Positions 26,923-35,983 of a DNA stretch of 42,599 nucleotides are shown here, piece by piece. The DNA is from Chromatiales bacterium (GTDB taxonomy: Bacteria; Pseudomonadota; Gammaproteobacteria; Chromatiales; Chromatiaceae). Where the stretch lies: the NCBI GenBank assembly GCA_022360905.1, contig JAKSBX010000090.1, positions 1-42,599 of the forward strand, written 5' to 3'. Under the pieces are notes generated by a model. It did no database searches. It was not told the DNA's origin and saw only the letters and a program-made list of their open reading frames with translations. Position numbers and translations under genes: made by a program. Each line of letters starts with the position of its first letter. Position 1 is the stretch's first letter.

Positions 26923-28118
26923 AACCTGGAGCAGTCGATCTGTTGATCATTGGAGCCGGTATTGGCGGTCTCGGTCTGGCGCAGATGGCCAGACGTTTCG
27001 GCGTCAAATCCCTGATTCTGGAAGCTGGTGGCCACATTGGTGGGGCGATAAACTCACATCGCTTTCAAACCGAGGGTGGTGACTATTGGGCGGAATTGGG
27101 TGGACACACCTGCTACAACAGCTACGGTAACCTGCTTCAACTGCTGGAAGAGGCTGGTCAGTTGGACAGTCTGGTACCAAAGCTCAAGCTACCCTATCGC
27201 ATGCTGGTGGGGGATAATCTCTATTCGATTCCATCCCAACTCAATTTCTTGGAGCTCCTGGGGGTTTTGCCCCGCCTGTGGATAAGTCACAAGGCCGGCA
27301 GCTCCGTGCGGGACTATTTCGGGCGCATTATCGGAAGTCGTAACTACCGCCAGGTGCTTGGTCCGGCGCTGGATGCGGTGGTCTGTCAGCCATCCAGTGA
27401 TTTTCCGGCTGAATCCCTGTTTCGCAAAAAGCCGCGACGAAAAGAGGTCATCCGCAGCTATACCGGGAACAGCGGTTTACAGTCGTTTATCGACGCCATA
27501 TCGTCGGGTCTCGAGATTCGCACTCAATCCCCCGTGACCCGGATCGAAAGAATGAGCGATCGCTACCTGGTCGAAGTGGCGGGTGGCGAGCCGGTACAGG
27601 CTGATCGACTGGCATTGGCAGTAGCACCCGATATCGCCGCTGGTTTATTGACCTCAATGATGCCTGAGTTGGCCTGCCATCTGGCTGAAATCGAGATGTC
27701 GGAGATCGACAGTCAGGCGGCACTGATCAAGGCCGACAGGATTGAGCTCGAACCACTGGCTGGGATCATCGCCCAACAGGATGCCTTCTACTCAGCGGTT
27801 TCCAGGGATCCGGTGCCGGATGACAACTATCGCGCCTTTACCTTCCATTTTAAGCCCGATGTATTGGATGAGGCCGGACGCAATGCCCGCATTGCCCAAG
27901 TGTTGGGAATTGAACAGGCCGATATCATAGAGAGCGCCAGCTATCGTAACCGCCTACCGGCGCTTCGATTGGGTCACTATGAGCGAATCGGTGTGATCGA
28001 TCGGTTACTTAAAGGGAGCACGCTTGCTTTAACCGGCAATTGGTTTAGCGGTGTATCGATCGAAGATACCCTGATCCGTTCTAATGATGAGTGTCAGAGA
28101 CTCTGTAAAAGCTATTAG
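26919..28118 (+). CDS. FAD-dependent oxidoreductase, protoporphyrinogen-oxidase-like
   Basis: The 399-residue flavoprotein begins with a Rossmann FAD motif, DLLIIGAGIGGLGLAQMARR, followed by the acidic LILEAGGHIGGAI. Mid-sequence TGNSGLQSFIDAISS and the C-terminal GNWFSGVSIEDTLIRS resemble HemY-type protoporphyrinogen oxidases and related amine oxidases. It is somewhat shorter than typical HemY (about 450-480). A heme role would fit hemL elsewhere in the window, but carotenoid- or amine-oxidase-like activity is possible. AAGGG at 26907-26911 is well spaced from ATG 26919. It converges with the DUF4126 gene, with 35 bp between. Confidence 0.78.
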   Translation: MKPGAVDLLIIGAGIGGLGLAQMARRFGVKSLILEAGGHIGGAINSHRFQTEGGDYWAELGGHTCYNSYGNLLQLLEEAGQLDSLVPKLKLPYRMLVGDNLYSIPSQLNFLELLGVLPRLWISHKAGSSVRDYFGRIIGSRNYRQVLGPALDAVVCQPSSDFPAESLFRKKPRRKEVIRSYTGNSGLQSFIDAISSGLEIRTQSPVTRIERMSDRYLVEVAGGEPVQADRLALAVAPDIAAGLLTSMMPELACHLAEIEMSEIDSQAALIKADRIELEPLAGIIAQQDAFYSAVSRDPVPDDNYRAFTFHFKPDVLDEAGRNARIAQVLGIEQADIIESASYRNRLPALRLGHYERIGVIDRLLKGSTLALTGNWFSGVSIEDTLIRSNDECQRLCKSY

Positions 28119-28153
28119 CGTTATTAACAGACCCTAGCCTGGCTGGCCTGGCC

Positions 28154-28858
28154 CTATTTATGGCTATGGCTGCCGTTATCGGCACTGCTGGCCGCATGAA
28201 ACAAGGATTTCAGAGTTTCCGACCGACCTTCGCTCATATTGGTCTGACTGCTCTTCTCGGTGCCGTTGAAAAAAGCACTGATTCGCCGGTAGAGATTTTT
28301 CAATGCACGCCACAACTTGGGCATCAGCCAGATGAACAGTGCTACGAAAATAACAAACATCGCCAGGAACACCAGCGGATAGTTGAGTGCTGCCCAGAGC
28401 GCACCGATAACAGCCAGATCCTCTGCAATCGAAGCGGTCCAGTTGGTGACTGGTTCAGGTGAGGTATTGATCAGCAGTCTCGAGCCGGATTTGGTGAAGT
28501 GACTGCCTGCCGCAACGGTTCCACCTACCAGAGCGGCGGCCAGTTCCGCGCTCTGGCTGACATCGATGCCACTGGCGGCGCCAGCGGCCAGAAGGGCGCC
28601 GGCAGGGATGCGGATAAAGGTGTGAATGGCATCCCAACCGCTGTCCACGCCAGGGGTCTTGTCGGCAAAAAACTCGATGAAATACATCATCCCCGCCACA
28701 CCCAAGACCAGGGGGTCACTGAGGGCTTCCAATCCGGGAGGCAGCACAACATGTCCACTCAGGCTCAGATAGCCCAGGACAAGGATGGCGGCATACAGGT
28801 TGATGCCGGCTGCCCAGCTGGCGCCAAGGGCGAGTGCCAGGGTGTCGATGGTTTCCAT
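28154..28858 (-). CDS. DUF4126 family membrane protein
   Basis: The product is about 234 residues from ATG 28858, which begins METIDTLALALGASWAAGIN, the usual start of this family; the frame stays open to 28921 but adds 21 non-conserved residues. Family motifs include YFIEFFADKTPGVDSGWDAI and FIRIPAGALLA. Several hydrophobic segments are present, the last near FLAMFVIFVALFIWLMPKLW, and the C-terminal tail is polar. Function is unknown to me. It is divergent from argC. Confidence 0.82.
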   Translation of the reverse strand: METIDTLALALGASWAAGINLYAAILVLGYLSLSGHVVLPPGLEALSDPLVLGVAGMMYFIEFFADKTPGVDSGWDAIHTFIRIPAGALLAAGAASGIDVSQSAELAAALVGGTVAAGSHFTKSGSRLLINTSPEPVTNWTASIAEDLAVIGALWAALNYPLVFLAMFVIFVALFIWLMPKLWRALKNLYRRISAFFNGTEKSSQTNMSEGRSETLKSLFHAASSADNGSHSHK

Positions 28859-29040
28859 AACTCGGTAATCTCGGTCGTTGTGTCTAGTTATAATGTGATA
28901 CCTAATGGTGTGATTTTCCACACCTGGGTGGCGTTTTGTACATCAATTTCACCTGAAGTTCACAAATGTTTAGGATTTTGCTCTGCTTTGCTTTTTCTTT
29001 GATTACTCAGAGCTTATGATTGCGCTTCTGGTAACGAACT

Positions 29041-29058
29041 ATCCTGTAGATTCAGGAT
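29041..29058. promoter_or_regulatory. Inverted repeat upstream of argC
   Basis: ATCCTG-TAGATT-CAGGAT is a 6-bp dyad about 58 bp before argC. A second dyad of the same layout, AACCGG-ATGATT-CCGGTT, lies at 29085-29102 next to the ribosome binding site. Neither matches the ArgR box well. They may be operators or leader hairpins. Confidence 0.35.
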
Positions 29059-29115
29059 GTAGGTTTTCAACTGATTGTGTGTTTAACCGGATGATTCCGG
29101 TTGCTAGGTAAGGGT

Positions 29116-30147
29116 ATGATTAAAGTAGGAATAATTGGTGGAACAGGCTATACCGGCGTGGAGCTTCTCAGACTGCTGAGTGCCCATCCACAGGCAGAAC
29201 TGAAAGTTATTACCTCCCGCTCGGAAGCGGGACGTGCGGTTGCCGATCTGTTTCCCAATCTGCGTGGTCACACCGAGTTGGCCTATGTGGAACCGGATCC
29301 GGCCTATTTCGACGAGTGCGATCTGGTGTTTTTCGCAACCCCAAACGGGGTGGCCATGAAACAGGTGCCCGAGCTGTTGCAGCGGGGTATCCGGATTATC
29401 GATCTGGCTGCGGATTTTCGCATCAAGGATCAGCAGACCTGGGAGCACTGGTACGGGATGTCCCATGCCTGCCCGGAGCAGTTGGAAACAGCGGTATATG
29501 GCCTGCCTGAGTTACATCGGGAGGCGATCAAATCCGCCTCGCTGGTAGCCAATCCCGGATGCTATCCGACAGCTGTGCTGCTGGGCTTTTTGCCCCTCAT
29601 AGAGAATGGCTTGGTGGATATCGATCATCTGATCGCCGATGCAAAATCGGGCGTGAGTGGTGCCGGCCGTACAGCCAATGTGGGCACCCTGATGGGAGAG
29701 ACCGGGGAGAGCTTCAAAGCTTATGCCATACCCGGTCATCGGCATCAGCCGGAGATCAGTCAGACGCTGAACCAACTGGCCGACAAACCGGTTCAGTTCA
29801 CCTTTGTGCCCCATTTGCTGCCGATGATCCGGGGTATTGAAGCTACCCTGTATGCCCGCCTGAAAGTCGCAGAGTCCGATCTGCAGGCGCTCTATGAGGC
29901 CCGTTATGCCAATGAGCCATTTGTGGATGTGCTGCCGGCTGGCTCTCATCCGGAGACCCGCAGTGTACGTGGCTCGAATCACTGTCGTATCGCCATACAC
30001 CGTCCGTTGGATGGTGATATGGTGGTGGTCAGTTCCGTGATTGATAATCTGGTTAAAGGCGCCGCAGGACAAGCTGTACAGAATATGAACCTGATGTTCG
30101 GTTTCGCCGAAAACAGTGGTCTGGAGCAGGTAGCCCTACTGCCATAA
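29116..30147 (+). CDS. argC: N-acetyl-gamma-glutamyl-phosphate reductase
   Basis: ArgC reduces N-acetylglutamyl-phosphate to the semialdehyde with NADPH in arginine synthesis. The 343-residue product begins [20 protein letters not shown], the NADP-binding motif, and has the catalytic Cys149 in [16 protein letters not shown] and the [11 protein letters not shown] motif follow. ATG 29116 is preferred to the frame start TTG 29101 because it matches the family N-terminus, with AGG about seven bases upstream. It is followed 4 bp later by the coiled-coil gene. Confidence 0.96.
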   Translation: MIKVGIIGGTGYTGVELLRLLSAHPQAELKVITSRSEAGRAVADLFPNLRGHTELAYVEPDPAYFDECDLVFFATPNGVAMKQVPELLQRGIRIIDLAADFRIKDQQTWEHWYGMSHACPEQLETAVYGLPELHREAIKSASLVANPGCYPTAVLLGFLPLIENGLVDIDHLIADAKSGVSGAGRTANVGTLMGETGESFKAYAIPGHRHQPEISQTLNQLADKPVQFTFVPHLLPMIRGIEATLYARLKVAESDLQALYEARYANEPFVDVLPAGSHPETRSVRGSNHCRIAIHRPLDGDMVVVSSVIDNLVKGAAGQAVQNMNLMFGFAENSGLEQVALLP

Positions 30148-30151
30148 TCCA

Positions 30152-30874
30152 ATGAGTATCGATAAGAAATACCGTGTCCCAAAGATCGTTGCTGCCCACC
30201 AGCGAACCCCGATCTGGCTACGTGTCGGTTTGTTGTTGCTGATACTCGGCGGAGTGGCCGGGTTGGCTTACCAGCAGGGTGGCAACGGGATAGCAGAAGG
30301 GCTGGCCCGTCTGCAGTCCGGTGGTAAGGACAGGGTGACCCGTCTCGAGCAGGAGCGAAACGAGCTGAAGCGGCAACTTGAGATGGTCAAGCAGGCTGCC
30401 GAGGTGGACCGGGAAGCCCTGCTGGCGATCAAGGATCAAGTTAAAACCATGCAGAGTGAACGACTGAAGATGGAAGAGGAGTTGGCGTTTCTCCGGGGTA
30501 TCGTCTCTACTTCCTCGAAAAAACAGGTGTTACGGATCCAGAATTTCAAGTTACAGCAGGGTCTTGAAGAACAACAATACGTCTATAAATATACTGTTAG
30601 CCAAGTGATCAACAGCGGCTCTGTGGTCAAGGGAAAGATCGTCATGACCATCAGCGGCTTGAAAGGTGAACAGACGGTCAATTTGGATTTGAAGCAACTC
30701 TCCGAGGAAAAACTGGAAAGTCATAAAATGCGCTTCCGTTATTTTCAGAATGTTGAAGGAAAGCTGCGCATCCCAACCGATTTTCAACCGGCCAAAGTCA
30801 AGATTGAAGTCAAGCCTACAGGTTCTAAACTGGCACCCGTGGATGCGGCTTTCGAATGGTCGCCGGTCTCCTGA
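30152..30874 (+). CDS. Coiled-coil membrane protein, DUF6776-like
   Basis: The 240-residue protein has a short cytoplasmic N-terminus, one membrane segment at about residues 22-42 and a coiled coil at about 60-115. A beta-rich C-terminal domain follows (about 125-240). The pattern resembles the DUF6776 family as I remember it, found next to bactofilin genes; the family label is from memory. It starts 4 bp after argC and ends 22 bp before the bactofilin gene, so coexpression is likely. It may be a membrane anchor or partner for the bactofilin, which is inference. Confidence 0.75.
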   Translation: MSIDKKYRVPKIVAAHQRTPIWLRVGLLLLILGGVAGLAYQQGGNGIAEGLARLQSGGKDRVTRLEQERNELKRQLEMVKQAAEVDREALLAIKDQVKTMQSERLKMEEELAFLRGIVSTSSKKQVLRIQNFKLQQGLEEQQYVYKYTVSQVINSGSVVKGKIVMTISGLKGEQTVNLDLKQLSEEKLESHKMRFRYFQNVEGKLRIPTDFQPAKVKIEVKPTGSKLAPVDAAFEWSPVS

Positions 30875-30896
30875 AGTTTAGATTAGGAAAAAAACC

Positions 30897-31352
30897 ATGT
30901 TTGGTAACAGTAAGAAAAAATTCCGCTCTCCCAGAATCACAACGGTGATTGGATCGGGTACTGAGATTGAAGGGGATATCACCTTCAAAAACGGTTTGCA
31001 TGTGGATGGCGTCATCAAGGGTAACGTGTTCTCGGACCCGGATGATCAGTCAGCCACCCTGACACTCAGTGAGCAGGGTACGATCGACGGTAATGTCAGA
31101 GTCGGTAATGTGATGCTGAATGGTACTGTGGTTGGCGACGTGGTTGCGGCAAATCGGGTCGAATTGGCCCCCAAAGCCCGTATCACGGGTACCCTTACCT
31201 ATGCCATGCTGGAGATGGCAATGGGGGCTGAGGTCAATGGCAAACTGATTCATGCGACCGAACAGGACCCCCTGCAGCTCGCTTACGATGGGAAAAAGGA
31301 GAGTGGCGAAGAACCGGCTGAGACGCTACCCTCCGAACCCGTGGAGCAATAA
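30897..31352 (+). CDS. Bactofilin (polymer-forming cytoskeletal protein)
   Basis: Bactofilins assemble nucleotide-independent filaments that organise cell wall synthesis and polarity. The 151-residue product shows the central beta-helix repeat: ITTVIGSGTEIEGDITFKNG, then HVDGVIKGNV, GTIDGNVRVGNVMLNGTVVGDV and ELAPKARITGTLTY, written here in short pieces. Polar, charged tails flank it (KKKFRSPR at the start, acidic EEPAETLPSEPVEQ at the end). This is typical of the family. It follows the coiled-coil gene closely; erpA begins 117 bp downstream. Confidence 0.94.
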   Translation: MFGNSKKKFRSPRITTVIGSGTEIEGDITFKNGLHVDGVIKGNVFSDPDDQSATLTLSEQGTIDGNVRVGNVMLNGTVVGDVVAANRVELAPKARITGTLTYAMLEMAMGAEVNGKLIHATEQDPLQLAYDGKKESGEEPAETLPSEPVEQ

Positions 31353-31469
31353 CCTCAGGATTGGCGGTTGAGTAATACTTGACTGTTTTCCTCGGTAATT
31401 GCATACTACAAGTAATCAAACGACCCCTGGCCTCTAGTTTATGCAGGCTGAATTGAGCAGGATTTAACC

Positions 31470-31820
31470 ATGAGCGGCTTAGAAACAACCAACGATTCCA
31501 TCCTTTTCACTGAAGCGGCGGCCAACAAAGTGGCCTCTTTGATTGAGGAAGAGGGTAATCCGGAACTGATGTTGCGTGTCTATATTCAGGGTGGTGGCTG
31601 TTCCGGCTTTCAGTACGGATTCACCTTTGATGAGAACGAAACTGAGGGAGACACCAAGGTGGTCACCAGTGGCGTGACACTGCTGGTGGATCCGATGAGT
31701 ATGCAGTATCTGATGGGTGCGGAGGTTGATTACACCGAAGGCCTGCAGGGTGCACAGTTTGTGATTCGTAATCCAAATGCAACCACGACCTGTGGTTGTG
31801 GATCTTCCTTTTCTGTCTGA
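31470..31820 (+). CDS. erpA: Iron-sulfur cluster insertion protein ErpA
   Basis: ErpA is an A-type carrier that delivers [4Fe-4S] or [2Fe-2S] clusters to targets, including isoprenoid enzymes and respiratory proteins. The 116-residue product has Cys44 in [11 protein letters not shown] and C108/C110 in [11 protein letters not shown], with the usual spacing. [13 protein letters not shown] is also typical. Length matches E. coli ErpA (114). It probably has its own promoter in the 117-bp gap after the bactofilin gene. A hairpin follows at 31836. Confidence 0.96.
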   Translation: MSGLETTNDSILFTEAAANKVASLIEEEGNPELMLRVYIQGGGCSGFQYGFTFDENETEGDTKVVTSGVTLLVDPMSMQYLMGAEVDYTEGLQGAQFVIRNPNATTTCGCGSSFSV

Positions 31821-31835
31821 TCTCACACTAAGACA

Positions 31836-31863
31836 CCCACAGAGGCGCATTAGCCTCTGTGGG
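31836..31863. terminator. Hairpin between convergent erpA and OmpA-like gene
   Basis: CCCACAGAGGC pairs perfectly with GCCTCTGTGGG across loop GCATTA. It lies between the ends of two converging genes. The downstream T-tract is interrupted (ATATTTC), so efficiency is uncertain, but position strongly supports a terminator. Confidence 0.75.
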
Positions 31864-31880
31864 ATATTTCACGTCTCTTT

Positions 31881-32555
31881 TTAGCTGCTTTCCACGTAGG
31901 GCAACAGGGTCAGTTCAACCCGGCGGTTCTGCTGTCGACCGGCTGCATTGCTGTTGCTGGCGATGGGGCGACTCTCACCATAACCCACCGTATCGATCCG
32001 CACCCCGGCTACCCCGTTACGGTTAAGGATATCCGAGACCGACTGGGCCCGCTGTTGGGAGAGCAGTTGGTTATAGGATTCAGATCCTGTGCTGTCGGTG
32101 TGGCCTGCAACCTCGATCATGGTTGATTTGTACTCGTTGAGTACCAGGGCGACAGAGTCGAGAATCTCCACAAAATCCCCTTTCACATCGCTTTTATCCA
32201 CCTCGAAGGTGATGTTGCCGGGCAGGTTGAGAATGATATTGTCCCCGTCCCGGGTGACGCTGACACCGGTGTTTTCCAGTCGCTGCCTCAGTTTGGCTTC
32301 CTGAACATCCATGTAGTAGCCAACGCCGCCGCCGGCTATGGCGCCGATACCGGCCCCTTTCAGCGCCCGCTCCTTGCGTTTCTTCTTGTCTTTGGATGTA
32401 GCAATACCGATCACCGCACCGGCAACCGCGCCGATCACGGCGCCGGTCGTGGCTTTGGAGGTTTTCTCCTCTTTGGAGTAGGGATCAACTGTGGTACAGG
32501 CCTGGAGGGTAATGAGTGCAGCCAGCAAGCAGCTGATCATAATTTTATTGGTCAT
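31881..32555 (-). CDS. OmpA-family lipoprotein (YiaD-like)
   Basis: The 224-residue protein has a lipobox (ITLQAC, Cys20) and a glycine-zipper hydrophobic stretch with GAVIGAVAGAVIG and later GIGAIAGGGVGYY. The C-terminal OmpA peptidoglycan-binding domain spans about residues 105-220 and includes VAGHTDSTGSESYN, LSQQRAQSV, GYGESRP and NRRVELTL. It likely anchors the outer membrane to peptidoglycan. Architecture matches E. coli YiaD. It is downstream of sdhB on the same strand but separated by about 146 bp. Confidence 0.92.
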   Translation of the reverse strand: MTNKIMISCLLAALITLQACTTVDPYSKEEKTSKATTGAVIGAVAGAVIGIATSKDKKKRKERALKGAGIGAIAGGGVGYYMDVQEAKLRQRLENTGVSVTRDGDNIILNLPGNITFEVDKSDVKGDFVEILDSVALVLNEYKSTMIEVAGHTDSTGSESYNQLLSQQRAQSVSDILNRNGVAGVRIDTVGYGESRPIASNSNAAGRQQNRRVELTLLPYVESS

Positions 32556-32701
32556 TGAGTCTACCTCTGATATCTACGCAGGATGGTTGTCAGAATGCTT
32601 GGAAAGGAAACGGGCATCAATAGTTCATCTTAAACCGGTGTGAAGCGGCATACTGTGACACATTGTTAAATGGATGTTTTTATTCGGGCCGATGTTAGGG
32701 C

Positions 32702-33454
32702 CTAACCCGAGCCGAGAAGATCTTTCAGCAGTTGCTTGGTGGTCTGCCTGCCGAGCTCACCGATGGCTGTTGTGAGGGGTATCTCCTTGGGGCAGACTTG
32801 AACACAATTCTGCGCATTGCCACAGTCACTCAAGCCCCCTTCGCCCATGATGGCATGGAGTCGCTGCTTGCGCTGGTATTTGCCGGTTGGATGGTTATTC
32901 ATCAATCTCACCGCGGCCAGGGCAGCCGGGCCCACAAAAGCCAGCTGCTGACCGTATTGAGGGCAGGCCTCCAGGCAACTGCCACAACTCATACAGCGGC
33001 TGTAGAGATAGTTGATCTGCCAGGTTTCCGGTGAGATGCGTGGTGCTCCCTGGTGAATGTCCCAGGCGCCATCGATCTCGATCCAGGCGCGGACTCTCTT
33101 CAGGTCGGCAAACAGACGGCTCCGGTCCACCATCAAATCCCGGATCACCGGAAACTTACTCAAAGGCTCCAGTGTGATGGGTTGCTCCAGGCTGCTCACC
33201 AGTGTTGAGCAGGCCTGCATGGGACGATGGTTGATCAGCATGGTACAGGCGCCACACACCTCTTCCATGCAGTTGAACTCCCAGGCCACCGGGTCCACCT
33301 TCGAACCGTCGGCAGTGACTGGATTCTGACGAATCACCATCAGTGCGGAGACCACATTGAGACCTTCCCGAAAGGGGACCTGGAAGGTCTGCCAATAGGC
33401 AGGACTGTATGGCGTATCCTGTCTGCGTATGCGGAATTGAATCTTCTCTGCCAT
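32702..33454 (-). CDS. sdhB: Succinate dehydrogenase/fumarate reductase iron-sulfur subunit, Bacillus type
   Basis: The 250-residue subunit carries electrons between the flavin and the quinone. The [2Fe-2S] ligands are in CMEEVCGAC and the following Cys in MQAC. The C-terminal half holds CMSCGSCLEACP and CGNAQNCVQVCP for the [4Fe-4S] and [3Fe-4S] clusters. ATG 33454 is chosen because GAGGA lies about eight bases upstream and it gives a sensible start (MAEKIQFRIRR); the longer frame to 33502 overlaps sdhA. The gene is last in sdhC-sdhA-sdhB, ten bases after sdhA. Confidence 0.93.
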   Translation of the reverse strand: MAEKIQFRIRRQDTPYSPAYWQTFQVPFREGLNVVSALMVIRQNPVTADGSKVDPVAWEFNCMEEVCGACTMLINHRPMQACSTLVSSLEQPITLEPLSKFPVIRDLMVDRSRLFADLKRVRAWIEIDGAWDIHQGAPRISPETWQINYLYSRCMSCGSCLEACPQYGQQLAFVGPAALAAVRLMNNHPTGKYQRKQRLHAIMGEGGLSDCGNAQNCVQVCPKEIPLTTAIGELGRQTTKQLLKDLLGSG

Positions 33455-33464
33455 GGTTGAATCC

Positions 33465-35354
33465 TCAGCGATAGTCGCGGGGCTCCTCGGGCGCCAGAAC
33501 ACTCAGATCGACCGGCTGGTAGTCAATTTGCGGGCCCTCTGTCGTCTGTCTGGCAATGGTGGTTTTAAGCCAGCTTTGATTCTGTGCTTTCCAGCGGCTG
33601 CGATAGGTTTCGTAGGCCGGCTCTCCCGGCGCGGCGTTTTCCGGCAATTTCAATTCAAATTCAGGTTTGTAGTGGGCGCCCCGGCATTCATCTCGCTGTA
33701 GTGCACTGACCGCAATCACCTCACCCAGTCGTATCATCTCCTGTAACTGGCGGGCATAGGCCAGACCCTGATTGCTCCAGCTGTTGTGCTCCTGCAAATT
33801 GATTTTCCGACTGCGTTGCTGGAGTGTTCGTAGCGACTCAATGGCACCACTCAGAGTTTGGTTGTCTCTAACCACACCGACCTGGCTGGACATCAGTTCT
33901 CCCAGTTCTTGATGAAGCCGATAGGGGTTCTCATCTCCCTGATTGTTGATCAGCTGTTGATTGAGCTCCCGCTGATGGGTGATTTCGGAGCGGAAAATGG
34001 GGTCCTCCGACCCCCCATGCCCTTGTTGCAGGCCTTTCAGATAGTTGCTCACCGATTCGCCGGCGACCCGGCCACTGTAGGAGGCGGACAACAGGGAGTT
34101 GGCGCCCAGTCGATTGGCGCCGTGGTAGCCGTAATCACACTCGCCGCAGGCATAGAGGCCAGGGATATTGGTAGCATGATTTCGTGGACTGCCGTGCTTG
34201 ATGCCGCCAGTCGAATCGTCTCGTTCAAAATCGACCCAAAGTCCACCCATGGCATAGTGTGCCGACGGATAGATTTCCATGGGCTCATGGACAGGATCTG
34301 TGCCGTGAAATTTGCGGTAGATATCCAGAATCGCGTGCAACCGCTGTTCAATGAATCCTGGATTGAGATGGGTCAGGTCCAGGTAGACTTTGGCTTCTCC
34401 GCCAACCCCCAGGCCAAGTTTATGCACGACTTCCCAGATGGCGCGGGAGGCTAGGTCACGGGGTACGGTATTGCCATAGCTCGGATACCACTCCTCAAGA
34501 AAATAGAAACGGTCACGCTGCGGAATCTGGCTGGGCCGGCGTTGATCTTCAGTGTCTCTGGGTACCCAGATCCTGCCGCCTTCGCCTCGTGCGGCCTCGC
34601 TCATCAGGCGGGTTTTGTCCTCACCCAGCATGGCGGTGGGGTGGAACTGGAAAAATTCCGTGTTGGCGAACCAGGCGCCCTGTTGGTAGACCCGGCATGC
34701 AGCGGCACCGGTGGAGTTAGTGGAGTTTGTTGAGCGGTGCCCATACACCTGCCCCATGCCGCCGCTGGCAAGAATCACCGCGTCGCTGGGGAAGGCTTTG
34801 ATCTCCATGGTGCGTAGGTTCATGGCGATGATACCCTGACAGACACCCTGCTGATTCAAGCCCAGGGAGAGAAATTCCCACCATTCGAATTTCTGCAGCC
34901 GTCCCAGAGATTCCTGCCGACGCACCTCCTGGTCGACACCGTAGAGCAGTTGCTGGCCTGTACTGGCTCCAGCGAACAGGGTGCGGCGGTGTTTAACGCC
35001 ACCGAACAGACGCAGATCCAATAGACCCTCAGCGGTTCTGGAGAAGGTAACCCCCATTCGCTCGAAGGTTTGTATCAACCCAGGGGCGTCTTCGCACATC
35101 GATTTCACCGGTGGCTGGTTGGCCAGGTAGGCGCCACCTTTGAGCGTATCGACGATATGTTGCCAGATGCTGTCCCGCTCACCCTTACTATCGAAGCAGG
35201 CATTGATGCCACCTTGCGCACAGACCGAATGGGAACGTTTGACTTCGAACAGTGAGAAGATCTCGACCTGAAAGCCGGCCTCTGCAACTCTCAGAGCGGC
35301 CCACAAGCCCCCCAGGCCGCCACCAACCACAATGACCTTTCTGGGTCTGCTCAT
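33465..35354 (-). CDS. sdhA: Succinate dehydrogenase/fumarate reductase flavoprotein subunit, Bacillus type
   Basis: The 629-residue flavoprotein oxidises succinate or reduces fumarate. It begins MSRPRKVIVVGGGLGGLWAA (FAD motif). His42 in VKRSHSVCAQGGINA is the expected covalent FAD attachment, and this wording (HSVCAQGGI) is that of the Bacillus SdhA rather than the enterobacterial HTVAAQGG. QFHPTA, AHYAMGG and a GANRLGANSLL segment follow. The start overlaps the sdhC stop by ATGA. The direction in vivo cannot be read from sequence alone. Confidence 0.94.
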   Translation of the reverse strand: MSRPRKVIVVGGGLGGLWAALRVAEAGFQVEIFSLFEVKRSHSVCAQGGINACFDSKGERDSIWQHIVDTLKGGAYLANQPPVKSMCEDAPGLIQTFERMGVTFSRTAEGLLDLRLFGGVKHRRTLFAGASTGQQLLYGVDQEVRRQESLGRLQKFEWWEFLSLGLNQQGVCQGIIAMNLRTMEIKAFPSDAVILASGGMGQVYGHRSTNSTNSTGAAACRVYQQGAWFANTEFFQFHPTAMLGEDKTRLMSEAARGEGGRIWVPRDTEDQRRPSQIPQRDRFYFLEEWYPSYGNTVPRDLASRAIWEVVHKLGLGVGGEAKVYLDLTHLNPGFIEQRLHAILDIYRKFHGTDPVHEPMEIYPSAHYAMGGLWVDFERDDSTGGIKHGSPRNHATNIPGLYACGECDYGYHGANRLGANSLLSASYSGRVAGESVSNYLKGLQQGHGGSEDPIFRSEITHQRELNQQLINNQGDENPYRLHQELGELMSSQVGVVRDNQTLSGAIESLRTLQQRSRKINLQEHNSWSNQGLAYARQLQEMIRLGEVIAVSALQRDECRGAHYKPEFELKLPENAAPGEPAYETYRSRWKAQNQSWLKTTIARQTTEGPQIDYQPVDLSVLAPEEPRDYR

Positions 35355-35983
35355 GGTAGAAATCCCAGCATGCCATGTACCCCCATTGCAGAAAGCAGAA
35401 CAGCAAGAAGCCCGCAAACCCCTAACCAGATGGATTGTGCCTGGGGTGAGGTGGTCAGCCCCCAGCTGATTGCCATACTCCACAGACCGTTTGTTAAGTG
35501 AAAAACTGAAATCAATAGGCCGGTTAAATAGAGTAGGAACACGGAGGGCTGAATGAGTAAACCTTGCATATGAGCGAATAGATCAGCCTTAACGGCAGGT
35601 TCCCAGATCGCCCAGATACGTGTCCATCCCACATGCAGGAGCAGAAACAGCAGAATGGCGATGCCGGAGAGGCGCTGCAGGGTATAACGGATGTTCCCTT
35701 GCCACGGGTAGGCGGAAAGATTGCTTTTTCCGCTATAGAGAATTACCAGGCCGTAAACTCCGTGAAAGAGCAGTGGCAGGGCGATCAGAAAAATCTCCAA
35801 CAGGGTGAGATAGTTGAGTTGTTGAAGCCAGCCTACGACCTGTTCATTGTAGTGTGCCTGACCGAATCGGGATTGGGAGTTTTCCCAAAGATGAAAGATT
35901 AAAAAGCCACCGACAGGCAGCAGTCCCAGCAGCGAGTGCAACCGGCGAAACAGAAAGTGAGAATCGTTGATAGAGGCTTTCAT
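35351..35983 (-). CDS. sdhC: Succinate dehydrogenase cytochrome b558 subunit, type B
   Basis: The 210-residue protein is the single membrane anchor of a type B succinate:quinone reductase and has five predicted membrane helices. It resembles Bacillus subtilis SdhC along its length (FRRLHSLLG, LPLLFHGVYG, LQRLSGI, HLTNGLWSMAISWG). The four expected diheme ligands are present at H31, H74, H117 and H162. No sdhD gene accompanies it, which agrees with type B, where one subunit holds two hemes. It heads the sdhCAB operon; the upstream gap holds the promoter. Confidence 0.93.
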   Translation of the reverse strand: MKASINDSHFLFRRLHSLLGLLPVGGFLIFHLWENSQSRFGQAHYNEQVVGWLQQLNYLTLLEIFLIALPLLFHGVYGLVILYSGKSNLSAYPWQGNIRYTLQRLSGIAILLFLLLHVGWTRIWAIWEPAVKADLFAHMQGLLIQPSVFLLYLTGLLISVFHLTNGLWSMAISWGLTTSPQAQSIWLGVCGLLAVLLSAMGVHGMLGFLP

